Shown: piece after piece, positions 8,551 to 17,162 of the stretch
How the letters are laid out: every line of letters begins with the position of its first letter
Numbering within the stretch: position 1 is the stretch's first letter
From: CAYVBJ01 sp964517005
GTDB taxonomy: Bacteria; Bacteroidota; Rhodothermia; Balneolales; Balneolaceae
Length of the DNA stretch: 45,475 nucleotides
NCBI GenBank assembly: GCA_964517005.1
Contig: CAZFAJ010000018.1
Location: 1 to 45,475 of the forward strand
Direction: 5' to 3'
Translations under genes and position numbers: made by a program
Notes under the pieces: model-generated
The model's database searches: none
What the model was told of the DNA's origin: nothing
What the model saw: only the letters and a program-made list of their open reading frames with translations

Positions 8551-8881
8551 AGATTTTTTGATTTAACTAACGAATGCCTGATAAGTATCGTCTGTATTAT
8601 TTTACTGATTGCTGCCGCCCTTGTTCCGGAATTTAAAATACCATGACGATGCGTCGCAAAAAAGCCGTCTTCGAAATTAACCTATCCCGAAAAACCATTT
8701 ATCATTATATTTTAATCGAAGAAAATATTATCAATCTCAATTGATTTGTTAACATTAATTTAACATATAAAATCCGGCATTAAATACAATCAGGCTATTA
8801 TTATCTGCCATTACCACTTTAAGGATATGTTAACAATTTGGTAATACTAAAATATATTTTTTGGCATGATGATTGTTTTTA
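8551..8881. other. gene-free AT-rich stretch upstream of the DUF3047 gene
   Basis: I see no convincing gene or RNA here. A 33-codon ORF (8643-8744, + strand) exists but has no supporting context. The right end merges with the promoter region of the 52-aa peptide gene; the DUF3047 promoter should also lie here. Confidence 0.5.
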
Positions 8882-8911
8882 TATATTTATCACTATCTTA
8901 ACGTTAAGATA
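8861..8911 (+). promoter_or_regulatory. candidate promoter and 18-bp perfect palindromic operator
   Basis: TATCTTAACGTTAAGATA (8894-8911) is a perfect palindrome. A Bacteroidetes-type promoter lies just ahead: TTG at 8861-8863, then an 18-nt spacer to TATATTTA (8882-8889), one base off the TAnnTTTG consensus. This puts the start of transcription at the palindrome, as expected for a repressor operator. The ATCTT-N6-AAGAT layout resembles some MarR-type sites (weak analogy). Confidence 0.5.
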
Positions 8912-8940
8912 ATATATCATTACAGTAAAGAGGTATAGTT

Positions 8941-9099
8941 ATGCAAAGAGATTTAAACACATTTGAACAGTTTTACAAATTGGGATTCGATCATTTGCTT
9001 TTTAAAAAGGTAATGGGTTTAAAAAAACCTAAATTAAGAGAGAAGTTATTCTATTTAACTTTGATTTCAATCATGCTTTTTATCGGTATTCTAATCTGA
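8941..9099 (+). CDS. small membrane peptide (52 aa)
   Basis: A 52-codon ORF with ATG at 8941 preceded at 7 nt by AAAGAGG (8927-8933), a good Shine-Dalgarno match in a genome where these are rare. The N-terminal half is amphipathic and basic (QFYKLGFDHLLFKKVMGLKK). The C-terminal 17 residues (LFYLTLISIMLFIGILI) form one predicted transmembrane helix ending the protein, as in tail-anchored peptides. A palindrome-bearing promoter lies upstream and a GC-rich hairpin follows, so it reads as an autonomous transcription unit. No family recognised. It could be a stress peptide, a toxin-like peptide or a membrane-complex accessory subunit; none is shown by the sequence. Confidence 0.55.
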   Translation: MQRDLNTFEQFYKLGFDHLLFKKVMGLKKPKLREKLFYLTLISIMLFIGILI

Positions 9100-9113
9100 C
9101 CAAATATGATTAG

Positions 9114-9133
9114 CCCCGACACGCATGTCGGGG
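9114..9133. terminator. strong GC-rich hairpin after the small membrane peptide gene
   Basis: CCCCGAC (9114-9120) and GTCGGGG (9127-9133) form a perfect 7-bp stem with a 6-nt loop, 14 nt after the stop. No T run follows, so termination is likely but not proven. A second palindrome, CCACCGGTGG, lies at 9152-9161. The rest of 9134-9328 shows no gene, and the rpmI promoter should be there. Confidence 0.45.
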
Positions 9134-9328
9134 TCTATGAAATCAGGTCCACCACCGGTGGATCAGGCAATCGAAGTTTTTACCATGCTCTTTCCCAGCA
9201 CCTCAAAATAAAATTATGGGTACGTTTTTAAGCCATCTGAGAATAAAGCTTAAAGTTTTCTTTCTTAGCTCATTATATGTGCTTATATTTATGGTCTTTA
9301 TAAACTTTAGGAAACAGACAGACAACAA

Positions 9329-9526
9329 ATGCCTAAAATGAAATCGAACAGTGGCGCTAAAAAGCGTTTTAAAGTTACCGGAAGCGGTAAAATTAAACGT
9401 AAAAAAGCTTTTAAAAGCCACATTCTGACCAAAAAATCCAGCAAAAGGAAGCGCAATCTTGGCAAAGATACATTGGTTGATAAAACCAATGAAAAAGCCA
9501 TTAAAAGATTGATTCCCTATAGCTGA
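9329..9526 (+). CDS. rpmI: 50S ribosomal protein bL35
   Basis: A 65-aa, very basic ribosomal protein that sits in the large subunit. The diagnostic start MPKMKSNSGAKKRFKVTGSG and the following KIKRKKAFKSHILTKKSSKR match bL35, and the length is standard. It lies 30 nt before rplT, the conserved partner. Unlike in most bacteria, infC is not directly upstream; the preceding 200 nt hold only intergenic sequence. Confidence 0.98.
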   Translation: MPKMKSNSGAKKRFKVTGSGKIKRKKAFKSHILTKKSSKRKRNLGKDTLVDKTNEKAIKRLIPYS

Positions 9527-9556
9527 CATAATTCATAACATTTAAACGTTACAAAA

Positions 9557-9904
9557 ATGCCACGATCACGAAATCTGGTGGCTTCCCGTCGCCGTCGCCG
9601 TAAAATTTTAAAACAGGCGAAAGGTTACTGGGGCAGGCGAAAAAACGTTTATACAGTTGCTAAAAACGCGGTTGAGAAAGGTCTTCTCTATCAATATCGC
9701 GATCGAAAAGTTCGCAAGCGCGAATTTCGAAAGCTCTGGATAGTTCGTATAAATGCTGCTTCACGGCTCAACGGAACCACCTACTCAAATCTTATTCACG
9801 GATTAAAACAGAACAATATTGAAATTAACAGGAAAATGCTTGCAGATATTGCAGTAAATGACCCTGACACTTTCACTGCAATTGTAAAAGAAGCAGTAAA
9901 TTAA
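9557..9904 (+). CDS. rplT: 50S ribosomal protein bL20
   Basis: A 115-aa assembly protein of the large ribosomal subunit. The basic N-terminal tail (NLVASRRRRRKILKQAKGYWG) and the globular domain with RDRKVRKREFRKLWIVRINA are characteristic. In other bacteria L20 represses its own operon by binding mRNA; no obvious L20 leader mimic was recognised here. Cotranscribed with rpmI and closed by a strong terminator, so pheST has its own promoter. Confidence 0.98.
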   Translation: MPRSRNLVASRRRRRKILKQAKGYWGRRKNVYTVAKNAVEKGLLYQYRDRKVRKREFRKLWIVRINAASRLNGTTYSNLIHGLKQNNIEINRKMLADIAVNDPDTFTAIVKEAVN

Positions 9905-9922
9905 TCCGGACTTTTTTACCTT

Positions 9923-9959
9923 AACCGGCAAGCCTTAAAAGGTTTGCCGGTTTTTTTTT
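9923..9959 (+). terminator. Rho-independent terminator after rpmI-rplT
   Basis: A 12-bp stem (9923-9934 with 9941-9952, one G-T wobble) with loop TTAAAA and a 9-nt T run (9951-9959). It isolates rpmI-rplT from pheST. Confidence 0.95.
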
Positions 9960-10149
9960 GACTGCTATAGTGCGAACCGCCGGTCTCTTTACATGCTCAT
10001 TAAGTTCTGATGCTGATACTTTTCGATTCATATATTCTGATTTAATACGAATAACAATTACGCAATTTAAAATATTTGAATAACCCGCGTCAGTATTTGA
10101 GATTTTCAAAGGCCAAAAATAACTTAGCAAGAAAACGACTCTTTACTCT

Positions 10150-11157
10150 ATGATTGATAAAATAGAAACTTTAAAAAAAGAAATTGATAATGCTGTTATT
10201 GAAGAGAAAGATAGTCTTGAACAGTTCCGGCTAAAGTATTTATCCCGCAATGGTGAGATTCAGAATATGTTTGGCCTGATGGGGAAAGTACCCAAAAAGG
10301 AAAGGGCTGCTGTGGGTAAAGCAATGAACGAGGTAAAAAATCTTGCCAGAAATAAATTTGAAGAGGCAAAGCAAGAACTTTCTAAATCACCGGAAGCAGC
10401 GTTTTCTGCTAAAGATGATATAACACTACCTGTAACACCTATCTATACCGGTTCCCTGCACCCTCTTACCAAAACATTGAACCAGATCAAACAGATATTT
10501 TTAAGGCTTGGTTTTTCCATTGCGGACGGACCTGAAATTGAAGATGATTTCCATAATTTTACAGCTCTGAATTTTCCGGAAGATCATCCTGCACGTGACA
10601 TGCAGGATACTTTTTTTATCAGAAAAACAGATCATAAAGAAGAACAGGATCTTGTATTACGCACTCATACATCACCCGTACAAATACGTTTACTTAAAGA
10701 AAAGAAACCGCCGCTCAGAGAAATCATGCCGGGCCGTGTATTCAGAAATGAAGCGGTAACAGCTAAGTCTTATTTTCAGTTTAACCAGGTTGAAGGCCTT
10801 TATGTTGATAAGCGCGTTACATTAGGTGATCTTATTGAAACTCTTGTCATGTTTGCAAAACTCATGTATGGTAGCGACGTAAAATACCGGGTTCGTCCAT
10901 CTTACTTTCCATTCACCGAACCCAGCATGGAAATGGATATCTGGTGGGGATCTGAAAAAGATGGTAAATGGCTGGAAATACTTGGCGCCGGAATGGTTGA
11001 CCCCAATGTATTCGATTCCGTTGGTGTTGATTCGGAAGATTTTACCGGTTTTGCTTTTGGCATGGGCGTTGATCGTATCTGTATGCTTCGTTATGGAATC
11101 AATGATATCCGGACTCTGTACGAAAACGACATCCGTTTTCTTCAGCAATTCAAGTAA
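10150..11157 (+). CDS. pheS: phenylalanyl-tRNA synthetase alpha subunit
   Basis: A 335-aa catalytic subunit of the alpha2-beta2 PheRS that charges tRNA-Phe. An N-terminal coiled coil (about 1-85) binds tRNA. The class II core follows: LHPLTKTLNQIKQIF, FHNFTALNFPEDHPARDMQDTF (motif 1 region, split here), LRTHTSPVQIR and GRVFRNEAVTAKSYFQFNQVEG (motif 2), and motif 3 FAFGMGVDRICMLRYG near the end. Length is normal. It starts 190 nt after the rplT terminator and is followed 48 nt later by pheT. I looked for a Phe-rich leader peptide upstream and found none. Confidence 0.98.
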   Translation: MIDKIETLKKEIDNAVIEEKDSLEQFRLKYLSRNGEIQNMFGLMGKVPKKERAAVGKAMNEVKNLARNKFEEAKQELSKSPEAAFSAKDDITLPVTPIYTGSLHPLTKTLNQIKQIFLRLGFSIADGPEIEDDFHNFTALNFPEDHPARDMQDTFFIRKTDHKEEQDLVLRTHTSPVQIRLLKEKKPPLREIMPGRVFRNEAVTAKSYFQFNQVEGLYVDKRVTLGDLIETLVMFAKLMYGSDVKYRVRPSYFPFTEPSMEMDIWWGSEKDGKWLEILGAGMVDPNVFDSVGVDSEDFTGFAFGMGVDRICMLRYGINDIRTLYENDIRFLQQFK

Positions 11158-11205
11158 ACATTTTAAAATTTATATATAAACCCTTTATCGCAATTTTAGC
11201 CAACT

Positions 11206-13617
11206 ATGAAAATATCCTGCAACTGGCTTAAACAGTATCTTGATTTTGACCTTACAGCAGAACAAACTGCCGATAAATTAACTCTTCTTGGACTTGAAGT
11301 GGAAGAGATAGAAAAAACCGGGATGGATTTTGAAAAATTTGTTGTCGGAGAAGTTCTTCATGTAAAAGATCACCCAAACGCCGATCGCCTGAAACTCTGC
11401 ATTGTTAATCATGGAGACAAAGAAGTTCAGATTGTATGCGGAGCAGATAATGTGGCCGGCGGACAAAAAGTTCCCGTCGCCAAGGTAGGTGCTACGCTCC
11501 CCGCTCCTCTGCCTGACGGATCTTCCCTCACAATTAAAAAAATGAAACTGCGTGGTGAAATATCTGAAGGGATGATTTGTGCAGAAGACGAACTTGGCCT
11601 TGGAGATGACCACTCCGGAATCATGGTTCTGGATGATTCTCTTGAACCCGGCACCCCACTTAAAAATGTACTGGGAACGGAAAAAGATACTGTCTTTGAA
11701 ATAGGCCTCACGCCTAACCGTCCGGATGCCGCCTGCCATATCGGTGTTGCAAGAGATTTAGCCGCAGTTGTTAAAAATGATCTGCACACTCCATATGGCA
11801 ACCAAAAAAATCGAACAAATACCCTGGATGACAAAATCAGTATCACGATTGAAGATCCTGACAAATGTCATCGGTATGTGGCAATGATGGTAGAGGATGT
11901 TACAATTACTGATTCCCCTTCATGGCTTCAGAACCGGCTGCGTTCAATTGGCCTGCGTCCCATTAATAATGTAGTGGATGTTACAAATTTTGTTATGCAC
12001 GAAATTGGTCAGCCATTGCATGCATTCGATTACCTGAAAATTGCAGGTAAAAAAATCATTGTAAAATCATTTGAAAAAAATAAAAATTTCACAACTCTTG
12101 ACAGCGTAATACGCGAAGTTCCAAAAGATTCACTTTTTATTTGTGACGGAAACGGGCCTGTGGCTATTGCAGGTGTGATGGGAGGTGAAAATTCTGAAGT
12201 TTCAGATAACACTAAAAGTATACTGATTGAGAGTGCCTGGTTTGAACCCTCCTCCACCAGAAAAACATCGAAAGCGCTGGCTCTTCAAACTGACAGTTCT
12301 TACCGGTTCGAAAGGGGAATTGATCCGAATATGCAGCGTAAGGCAGCTGAACGTGCTGCTGAATTGATCGCTGAACTTGGCGGCGGTACAGTTGTTGATG
12401 GATGTACCGATATCCATCCGGTTAAAACAGATCCTTTGGAGGTAATACTTCGCACATCCAGGGTAAATCATCTTCTTGGCACTGAACTCAAGCAAAGTGA
12501 AATTTCTGAAATTCTGGAACGGCTGGAGATTTCTGCTGAAATTCCGGATGCTGATAAACTTACATGTACAATTCCTACATTCAGGCCTGATATTGAACGT
12601 GAAGTAGATTTAATTGAAGAAGTTGGCCGTGTGATTGACTACAACACAGTTCCGGTACCTGACACTGTCTCTTTCGCTTCCCCGGAACCATTAAGCGACT
12701 GGGAGATATTCAATCAAAAATTAAAAACCATCGCCAGAAATCTCTCTTTTAAAGAAATTACTACAAATTCACTGCTCTCACCCCGGGAAGCAAATCTCTT
12801 TTCTGAAGAAAAGGAACAGATAAAAACGTTGAATCCCGTCTCGCAGGAAAGCACAACAATGAGAACCTCGCTGCTACCCGGTTTTTTGAAATCCCTGCAG
12901 TTTAACCTGAACAGAAATGCTTCTTCTCTTCGCTTCTTTGAAACAGGGCATACTTATAAATACAGTAAAGAGAGTACCTGGATCGAAGGCATAAAAGAAC
13001 ACAGTCACATTTTATTGGGCATTTGTGGAATTAAAACAGATGAAAACTGGAAAAACGATGAACAATTATATGAAGTGTTTGATTTAAAATCGGACCTGGA
13101 AGCATTCTTCTCAGAGCTTGAAATTTCTGAAAGAGTCCGGGAAGAGTCGCCTGACAACTTCACACTCCGGTATTATTTGGATAACCGTCTGATCGCTGAG
13201 TTAAAAAAAGTACCGCAAAATATTTTAAATGAATTTGATATTGTGCTCCCTGTTTTTACAGTTGAGGCGGATATTACAGAATTATATAATTCCGGAGTAT
13301 CCAGAACAACAGATCACTATATACCGGTTTCAAAGTATCCCCCATTTGAATTTGATGCAGCTTTTATCATTGATAAAAATGTTCGTGCCGGTGATTTAAC
13401 AAAAAAAATTATTGCTTCTGCCGGGGAACAATTGCAAAATGTAGAAGTATTTGATGTTTACGAAGGAGAAAATATTGGAAAGAATAAAAAAAGTATTGCT
13501 TTTCGGCTTACTTTTTTAGATCGTAATAAAACTCTGAATATCAAAGATGTAGAACCGGTAGTTCAAAAAATTGTCCGGGTCTTGAAAAATGAATTCGGAG
13601 CTAAATTGCGATCCTGA
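11206..13617 (+). CDS. pheT: phenylalanyl-tRNA synthetase beta subunit
   Basis: An 803-aa subunit with the full bacterial domain order: N-terminal domain, EMAP-type tRNA-binding domain (about 40-150, VGEVLHVKDHPNADRLKLC), B3/B4 editing domain (about 210-380, RPINNVVDVTNFVMHEIGQP and VIAGVMGG-like AIAGVMGGENSEV), B5 domain (about 405-480), the core with LLSPREANLF and NPVSQESTTMRTSLLPG, and the C-terminal ferredoxin-like anticodon-binding domain (about 708-803, SKYPPFEFDAAF). Cotranscribed with pheS; 14 nt before the coiled-coil gene. Confidence 0.98.
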   Translation: MKISCNWLKQYLDFDLTAEQTADKLTLLGLEVEEIEKTGMDFEKFVVGEVLHVKDHPNADRLKLCIVNHGDKEVQIVCGADNVAGGQKVPVAKVGATLPAPLPDGSSLTIKKMKLRGEISEGMICAEDELGLGDDHSGIMVLDDSLEPGTPLKNVLGTEKDTVFEIGLTPNRPDAACHIGVARDLAAVVKNDLHTPYGNQKNRTNTLDDKISITIEDPDKCHRYVAMMVEDVTITDSPSWLQNRLRSIGLRPINNVVDVTNFVMHEIGQPLHAFDYLKIAGKKIIVKSFEKNKNFTTLDSVIREVPKDSLFICDGNGPVAIAGVMGGENSEVSDNTKSILIESAWFEPSSTRKTSKALALQTDSSYRFERGIDPNMQRKAAERAAELIAELGGGTVVDGCTDIHPVKTDPLEVILRTSRVNHLLGTELKQSEISEILERLEISAEIPDADKLTCTIPTFRPDIEREVDLIEEVGRVIDYNTVPVPDTVSFASPEPLSDWEIFNQKLKTIARNLSFKEITTNSLLSPREANLFSEEKEQIKTLNPVSQESTTMRTSLLPGFLKSLQFNLNRNASSLRFFETGHTYKYSKESTWIEGIKEHSHILLGICGIKTDENWKNDEQLYEVFDLKSDLEAFFSELEISERVREESPDNFTLRYYLDNRLIAELKKVPQNILNEFDIVLPVFTVEADITELYNSGVSRTTDHYIPVSKYPPFEFDAAFIIDKNVRAGDLTKKIIASAGEQLQNVEVFDVYEGENIGKNKKSIAFRLTFLDRNKTLNIKDVEPVVQKIVRVLKNEFGAKLRS

Positions 13618-13631
13618 AAAATTTATGGCTC

Positions 13632-13880
13632 ATGGCAGAATCTGAAATACAAAGAGAAAAATTCCGTCAGCTTCTTGAACAGATCAAAACTCATGTTCAG
13701 ACGATAAAAAAGAAAAATCGTGAACTGAATCGTGAAAACATGCGGTTGCGAAATAAACTTGAAGAGCTGCAAAAGGGACAAAGTGATATCTTTTCCGCCA
13801 TCAGTGAATCTGAGCGTATCGCAATGAGACATAAAGTAAATGGCCTGATTGAAAAAATTGACAAGCATCTTGAAAGCTGA
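13632..13880 (+). CDS. small coiled-coil protein, ZapB-like
   Basis: An 82-aa cytoplasmic protein almost entirely of charged heptads (REKFRQLLEQIKTHVQTIKK, then NRELNRENMRLRNKLEELQK), so a parallel coiled coil is likely over residues 5-50. It starts 14 nt after pheT and ends 7 nt before the preferred zapA start. Position and composition suggest a ZapB-like partner of ZapA at the division ring; this is inference from context, because coiled coils give little family signal. The in-frame ATG at 13632 is chosen because the one at 13625 meets a stop after six codons. Confidence 0.7.
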   Translation: MAESEIQREKFRQLLEQIKTHVQTIKKKNRELNRENMRLRNKLEELQKGQSDIFSAISESERIAMRHKVNGLIEKIDKHLES

Positions 13881-13887
13881 TCTGCCC

Positions 13888-14175
13888 ATGCAATCTATAA
13901 AAGTAAATATTCTCGGTAAACAAATTCCTCTAAAGGTAAATGATGACGAACTGGAAAATATGAAAATGATTTCCCGTTACGTCGACGAAAAATTCAAAAC
14001 TTACAGAAATGAGCTCAGCAATCAGCCTGACAGTATCGTTATGATTTTAGCTGCATTAAGCATCGCTGAAGAGCTTTTTGAAACAAGAAGATTACAGGAA
14101 TCATCGAAGGAAACAGAAGGTGATATTCTTGACGCTGTAAACAGTGAGATAGAAAAACTGATTGAGGAATTATGA
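13888..14175 (+). CDS. zapA: cell division protein ZapA
   Basis: A 95-aa protein that bundles FtsZ filaments. The N-terminal beta strand (MQSIKVNILGKQIPLKVNDD) and the helix with ARYVDEKF-like ISRYVDEKFKTYRNEL are typical; the long C-terminal coiled coil begins near PDSIVMILAALSIAEELFE. An upstream in-frame start at 13849 lies inside the coiled-coil gene and would add 13 unlike residues, so the ATG at 13888, just after that gene's stop, is preferred. Linked to pheT and the coiled-coil gene as one transcript. Confidence 0.92.
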   Translation: MQSIKVNILGKQIPLKVNDDELENMKMISRYVDEKFKTYRNELSNQPDSIVMILAALSIAEELFETRRLQESSKETEGDILDAVNSEIEKLIEEL

Positions 14176-14246
14176 AATTAAGATAAGAATACCTGGCTGG
14201 TCTTCATTTTTCACTGTTTTTTTTTGTAAATATGTTTATCCGATTG

Positions 14247-15239
14247 CTAATTCTTCCGGATTTCAGCCAGTTTTCTGAAAAGCTCTTTTTCTTTATCAGA
14301 TAAATTTTCAGGGACACTCACATTTATTTTCACATAAAAATCGCCCTTCTTGCCGTTATTTATCTCAGGCATTCCCAATTCTTTCAACCGGAACAGCTTA
14401 CCGCCCGAAGTTCCCTCCGGTATGTTCAGTTTAATTTTACCGCTTAATGTCGGAATATATGTTTCACCTCCAAGAACTGCTGTATAAAGGTCCACAGGAT
14501 GATTATAATAAATATCTTTTCCCTTCAGCTGATAACCTTCATCCTCTTTTATATGTATTCGTAAATATAGATCACCTCTCTGTCCGCCTCTATACTGGGG
14601 TTTTGCACCTTTACCTTTCAATTTCAGTTTTTTTCCGCTCTTTATTCCTGCCGGAATTTTTACCTTAACCAACTCGCCGTCGATTCTTAACTGTTTGGTG
14701 ACACCCTCATATGCTTCTTTTAGTGAAATTATAATATCAGCTTCCTGATCACGGGTTTGTCTCATCTCAGCGGCCTGTCCGCCGGCAGACGTGCGTCTCT
14801 GCTGTTGTTGCTGCTGACGTGCACCGGCAAATGGATCTCCACCTCCAAAAATTGTTTCAAAAAAACTTGAAAAGGAATTTCCTGCTCCGCCACCGGCTCC
14901 TCCCTGTCCTTTTCCAAAAATATCTTCAAAATTAACATTGGTGCGATATTGTCTGCCGGCTCCTGAATACTGACCCCAATTAAAATCATGAGCGTCTCCA
15001 CCGGTCTGTTGGTATCTCTTCCAGTCTTTACCCACTTTATCGTATAATTTTCTCTTTTCAGGATCTTTCAAGACCTCATACGCCTCTCCCAATTCTTTAA
15101 ATTTTTCCTCAGCGGACGGATCATCCGGATTTCTGTCGGGATGATATTTTGCTGCAAGTTTCCTGTATTTCTTCTTTATCTCATCCTGAGAAGCGCTTCT
15201 TTCAACACCCAGTATATTGTAATAATCTTTATAATCCAT
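14247..15239 (-). CDS. CbpA-type J-domain co-chaperone
   Basis: A 330-aa Hsp40. The J domain covers residues 1-70 with the DnaK-activating HPD at 33-35. A Gly/Phe-rich linker follows (75-150, including a run of six Gln), then two C-terminal substrate-binding beta domains (about 165-325; VKVKIPAGIKSGKKLKLKGK, GDLYLRI). The four CxxCxGxG zinc repeats of true DnaJ are missing, so this is the class II form (CbpA/DnaJ2). It delivers unfolded clients to DnaK. Neighbours htrA and hsp20 on the same strand make a small protein quality-control region, but terminators separate them. No CIRCE-type operator seen. Confidence 0.93.
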   Translation of the reverse strand: MDYKDYYNILGVERSASQDEIKKKYRKLAAKYHPDRNPDDPSAEEKFKELGEAYEVLKDPEKRKLYDKVGKDWKRYQQTGGDAHDFNWGQYSGAGRQYRTNVNFEDIFGKGQGGAGGGAGNSFSSFFETIFGGGDPFAGARQQQQQQRRTSAGGQAAEMRQTRDQEADIIISLKEAYEGVTKQLRIDGELVKVKIPAGIKSGKKLKLKGKGAKPQYRGGQRGDLYLRIHIKEDEGYQLKGKDIYYNHPVDLYTAVLGGETYIPTLSGKIKLNIPEGTSGGKLFRLKELGMPEINNGKKGDFYVKINVSVPENLSDKEKELFRKLAEIRKN

Positions 15240-15416
15240 AATCAGTAACTGTGATTCACTTATATATGCAGCAAAAGTAATGCCACTACAAAAGTTACAG
15301 TGAAATTGACATTATAACATGCAATCTGGCAAGATTCTTACTTTATATTCATCATTTACGTCTGTTCATCCGGCCGGTTTGTAGTGTAGGCATGAAAATC
15401 TTACCGTTTCATTAAA

Positions 15417-15451
15417 AAAAATGCCGCTCTGGAGACCAGACCGGCATTTTT
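15417..15451 (-). terminator. bidirectional intrinsic terminator downstream of htrA
   Basis: ATGCCG (15421-15426) with CGGCAT (15442-15447), continued outward by A4/T4, plus an inner TCTGG/CCAGA helix (15428-15432, 15436-15440). Seven A (15414-15420) give the U run on the minus strand. It ends the htrA transcript 28 nt after its stop. Confidence 0.88.
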
Positions 15452-15478
15452 AGTGTTAAAAAGAATAGAATTAATTTT

Positions 15479-16984
15479 TTACTGAATTTCAAAGGCTACA
15501 AACATATTCTGGCCCTGCCGGTTAATTCTGAGCAGTGCTACATCTTCTCCTTCGGACCTGAGTCGGCTCATGACCTCATAAAATTCATCCGAGGAACTGA
15601 TGTTTTGATCACTTACCCGGGTAATTACATCGCCTCGCCGAAGCCCCTGGTTATAAGCCGGACTTGTTTGTTTTATGTCAGTTACCACAGCACCGCTCAC
15701 ATCCCGGTCCAGATTTAGCTGCTGGCGGATATTGTTTGTCAGATCCTGAACTTTGAAGCCTGCTGATTCTTCAAATCCTTCTCTCGATTCCGGGGCTGTT
15801 GAGGCTTCCGGATCTTCGGTTTGCAATTCTCCGAGCTCTACAGATACAGTTTGAATTTCACCGTTTCTGAATATCTCGAGATTAACTTCCTCACCAGGGC
15901 TCTTACTTGCAATATTGACCCGGAATGATCTCCAGTCCCGTACTTCCTTACCATCGGCTTTCAATATCACATCCCCTTCCTGCAGGCCGGCCTGGTCTGC
16001 AGGTCCGCCGTTTTCGACCGATCCAATGACAACTCCGTAGTTTCTGTCAAGATTCAATGCCCGGGCCATCGTCTTATCGACCATTGCTCCAAATCCAATT
16101 CCAAGAAATCCTCTTACAACTCTTCCTTTGGAAATCAGCTGCTCCATTATGGATTGTGCCATATTCACAGGTATTGCAAATCCAATCCCCATGTTACCCC
16201 CCGTCTGGCTTGCAATGGCTGTATTGATTCCAATAAGTTCTCCATTCTGATTAATCAGGGCACCGCCGGAATTACCGGGATTAATCGCGGCATCAGTTTG
16301 AATGAAATCTTCATAACCTCCACCCTGTGCGATGATTCCAATGGATCTGCCTTTAGCTGACACAATTCCCATTGAGACTGAGTGAGCGAGACCACGGTCA
16401 AGAGGACTACCAATTGCAAGAACAAGTTCACCTACCCTTAACTCTTCACTGTTTCCAAACCGGATCGCAGACAAATCATGATCGGAGCTCACTTTTAAAA
16501 CTGCAACATCAGTTGCTTCGTCACTTCCCACAATTTCTGCACTGATCTCTTCATCATCAAACGTAATCACATTTATTTCATCAGCATCTTGAATAACATG
16601 GTAATTTGTTATAATGTAACCATCTTCCGAAACTATGACACCGGATCCGAGTCCTCTGCGCTGAAATTCCCTCTCTTCGTTAAATCTTGGATCATCAAAG
16701 AACAGAGAAAAAGGTGATGTCTGCCGCATGGTTACAGTTTGCCTGGTTGTGATGGTAACCACAGATGGACTGGTTTTTTCAGCGATATCAACAATAGCAT
16801 TGTTAAATTCACTCAGTGGATTCGTCAGCTCTGAGCCGGATTGATCCTTTGTTGATTCAGCCGCTAATTCGGTAGAATCCTGATTATCCAGAAGTTCCTG
16901 ATTCATTTCACTGGTATACTGTATACCTAAGAACAGGGAAATGCTTGCAATGATTATAAATATATATCTTGAATCGTTAGTCAT
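15479..16984 (-). CDS. periplasmic serine protease HtrA/DegP family
   Basis: A 501-aa envelope protease-chaperone. Residues 7-23 are a signal peptide or membrane anchor. The trypsin-like domain shows the full triad: His129 (ITNYHV), Asp159 (ATDVAVLKV) and Ser239 (NPGNSGGALI). Two PDZ domains follow (about 280-375 and 410-500; GFLGIGFGAMVDKTM, GLQEGDVILKADG, GLRRGDVITRVSD). It degrades or refolds misfolded periplasmic proteins. Architecture and length are those of DegP/DegQ; I cannot choose between these names. It lies between the J-protein and hsp20 genes, all on the minus strand. Confidence 0.95.
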   Translation of the reverse strand: MTNDSRYIFIIIASISLFLGIQYTSEMNQELLDNQDSTELAAESTKDQSGSELTNPLSEFNNAIVDIAEKTSPSVVTITTRQTVTMRQTSPFSLFFDDPRFNEEREFQRRGLGSGVIVSEDGYIITNYHVIQDADEINVITFDDEEISAEIVGSDEATDVAVLKVSSDHDLSAIRFGNSEELRVGELVLAIGSPLDRGLAHSVSMGIVSAKGRSIGIIAQGGGYEDFIQTDAAINPGNSGGALINQNGELIGINTAIASQTGGNMGIGFAIPVNMAQSIMEQLISKGRVVRGFLGIGFGAMVDKTMARALNLDRNYGVVIGSVENGGPADQAGLQEGDVILKADGKEVRDWRSFRVNIASKSPGEEVNLEIFRNGEIQTVSVELGELQTEDPEASTAPESREGFEESAGFKVQDLTNNIRQQLNLDRDVSGAVVTDIKQTSPAYNQGLRRGDVITRVSDQNISSSDEFYEVMSRLRSEGEDVALLRINRQGQNMFVAFEIQ

Positions 16985-17087
16985 AAATCTGTCCCGGTTA
17001 ATATTACTTTTATTGATTTATACAATGTCTTTCAACTTATTAAAAACAATCTTATTGTTATATTCTGAATAAATTCAGTTGAATAAG

Positions 17088-17150
17088 ATGCCGGAGCTGC
17101 AGCTCAATGCGAGCTCCGGCGCTAACTAACTTGCTCTCTAAGTCAGGGGA
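17088..17150 (-). repeat. hairpin repeat, copy 1 (downstream of hsp20)
   Basis: One of four copies of a roughly 60-bp element. The hairpin pairs GCCGGAGCT (17090-17098) with AGCTCCGGC (17112-17120), a perfect 9-bp stem. It is followed by the conserved tail GCTAACTAAC (17121-17130) and a less conserved CTCTAAGTCAGGGG. It lies 12 nt beyond the hsp20 stop on the minus strand. Strand of transcription is unknown. Confidence 0.85.
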
Positions 17151-17162
17151 ATTTTTAAATAT

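Noticed and set aside
8643..8744. 33-codon ORF in the gap upstream of the DUF3047 gene
   Set aside because: No ribosome site, no context and a composition expected by chance.
9216..9341. 41-codon hydrophobic ORF overlapping the rpmI start
   Set aside because: It runs into rpmI in another frame, has no ribosome site and looks like AT-rich chance sequence in the rpmI leader.
9961..10149. Phe-rich leader peptide or T-box upstream of pheS
   Set aside because: Short ORFs exist but hold only single Phe codons, and no T-box sequence or terminator/antiterminator pair is visible.
13849..13887. Upstream start for zapA
   Set aside because: Lies inside the coiled-coil gene and adds residues unlike ZapA; ATG 13888 directly follows that gene's stop.
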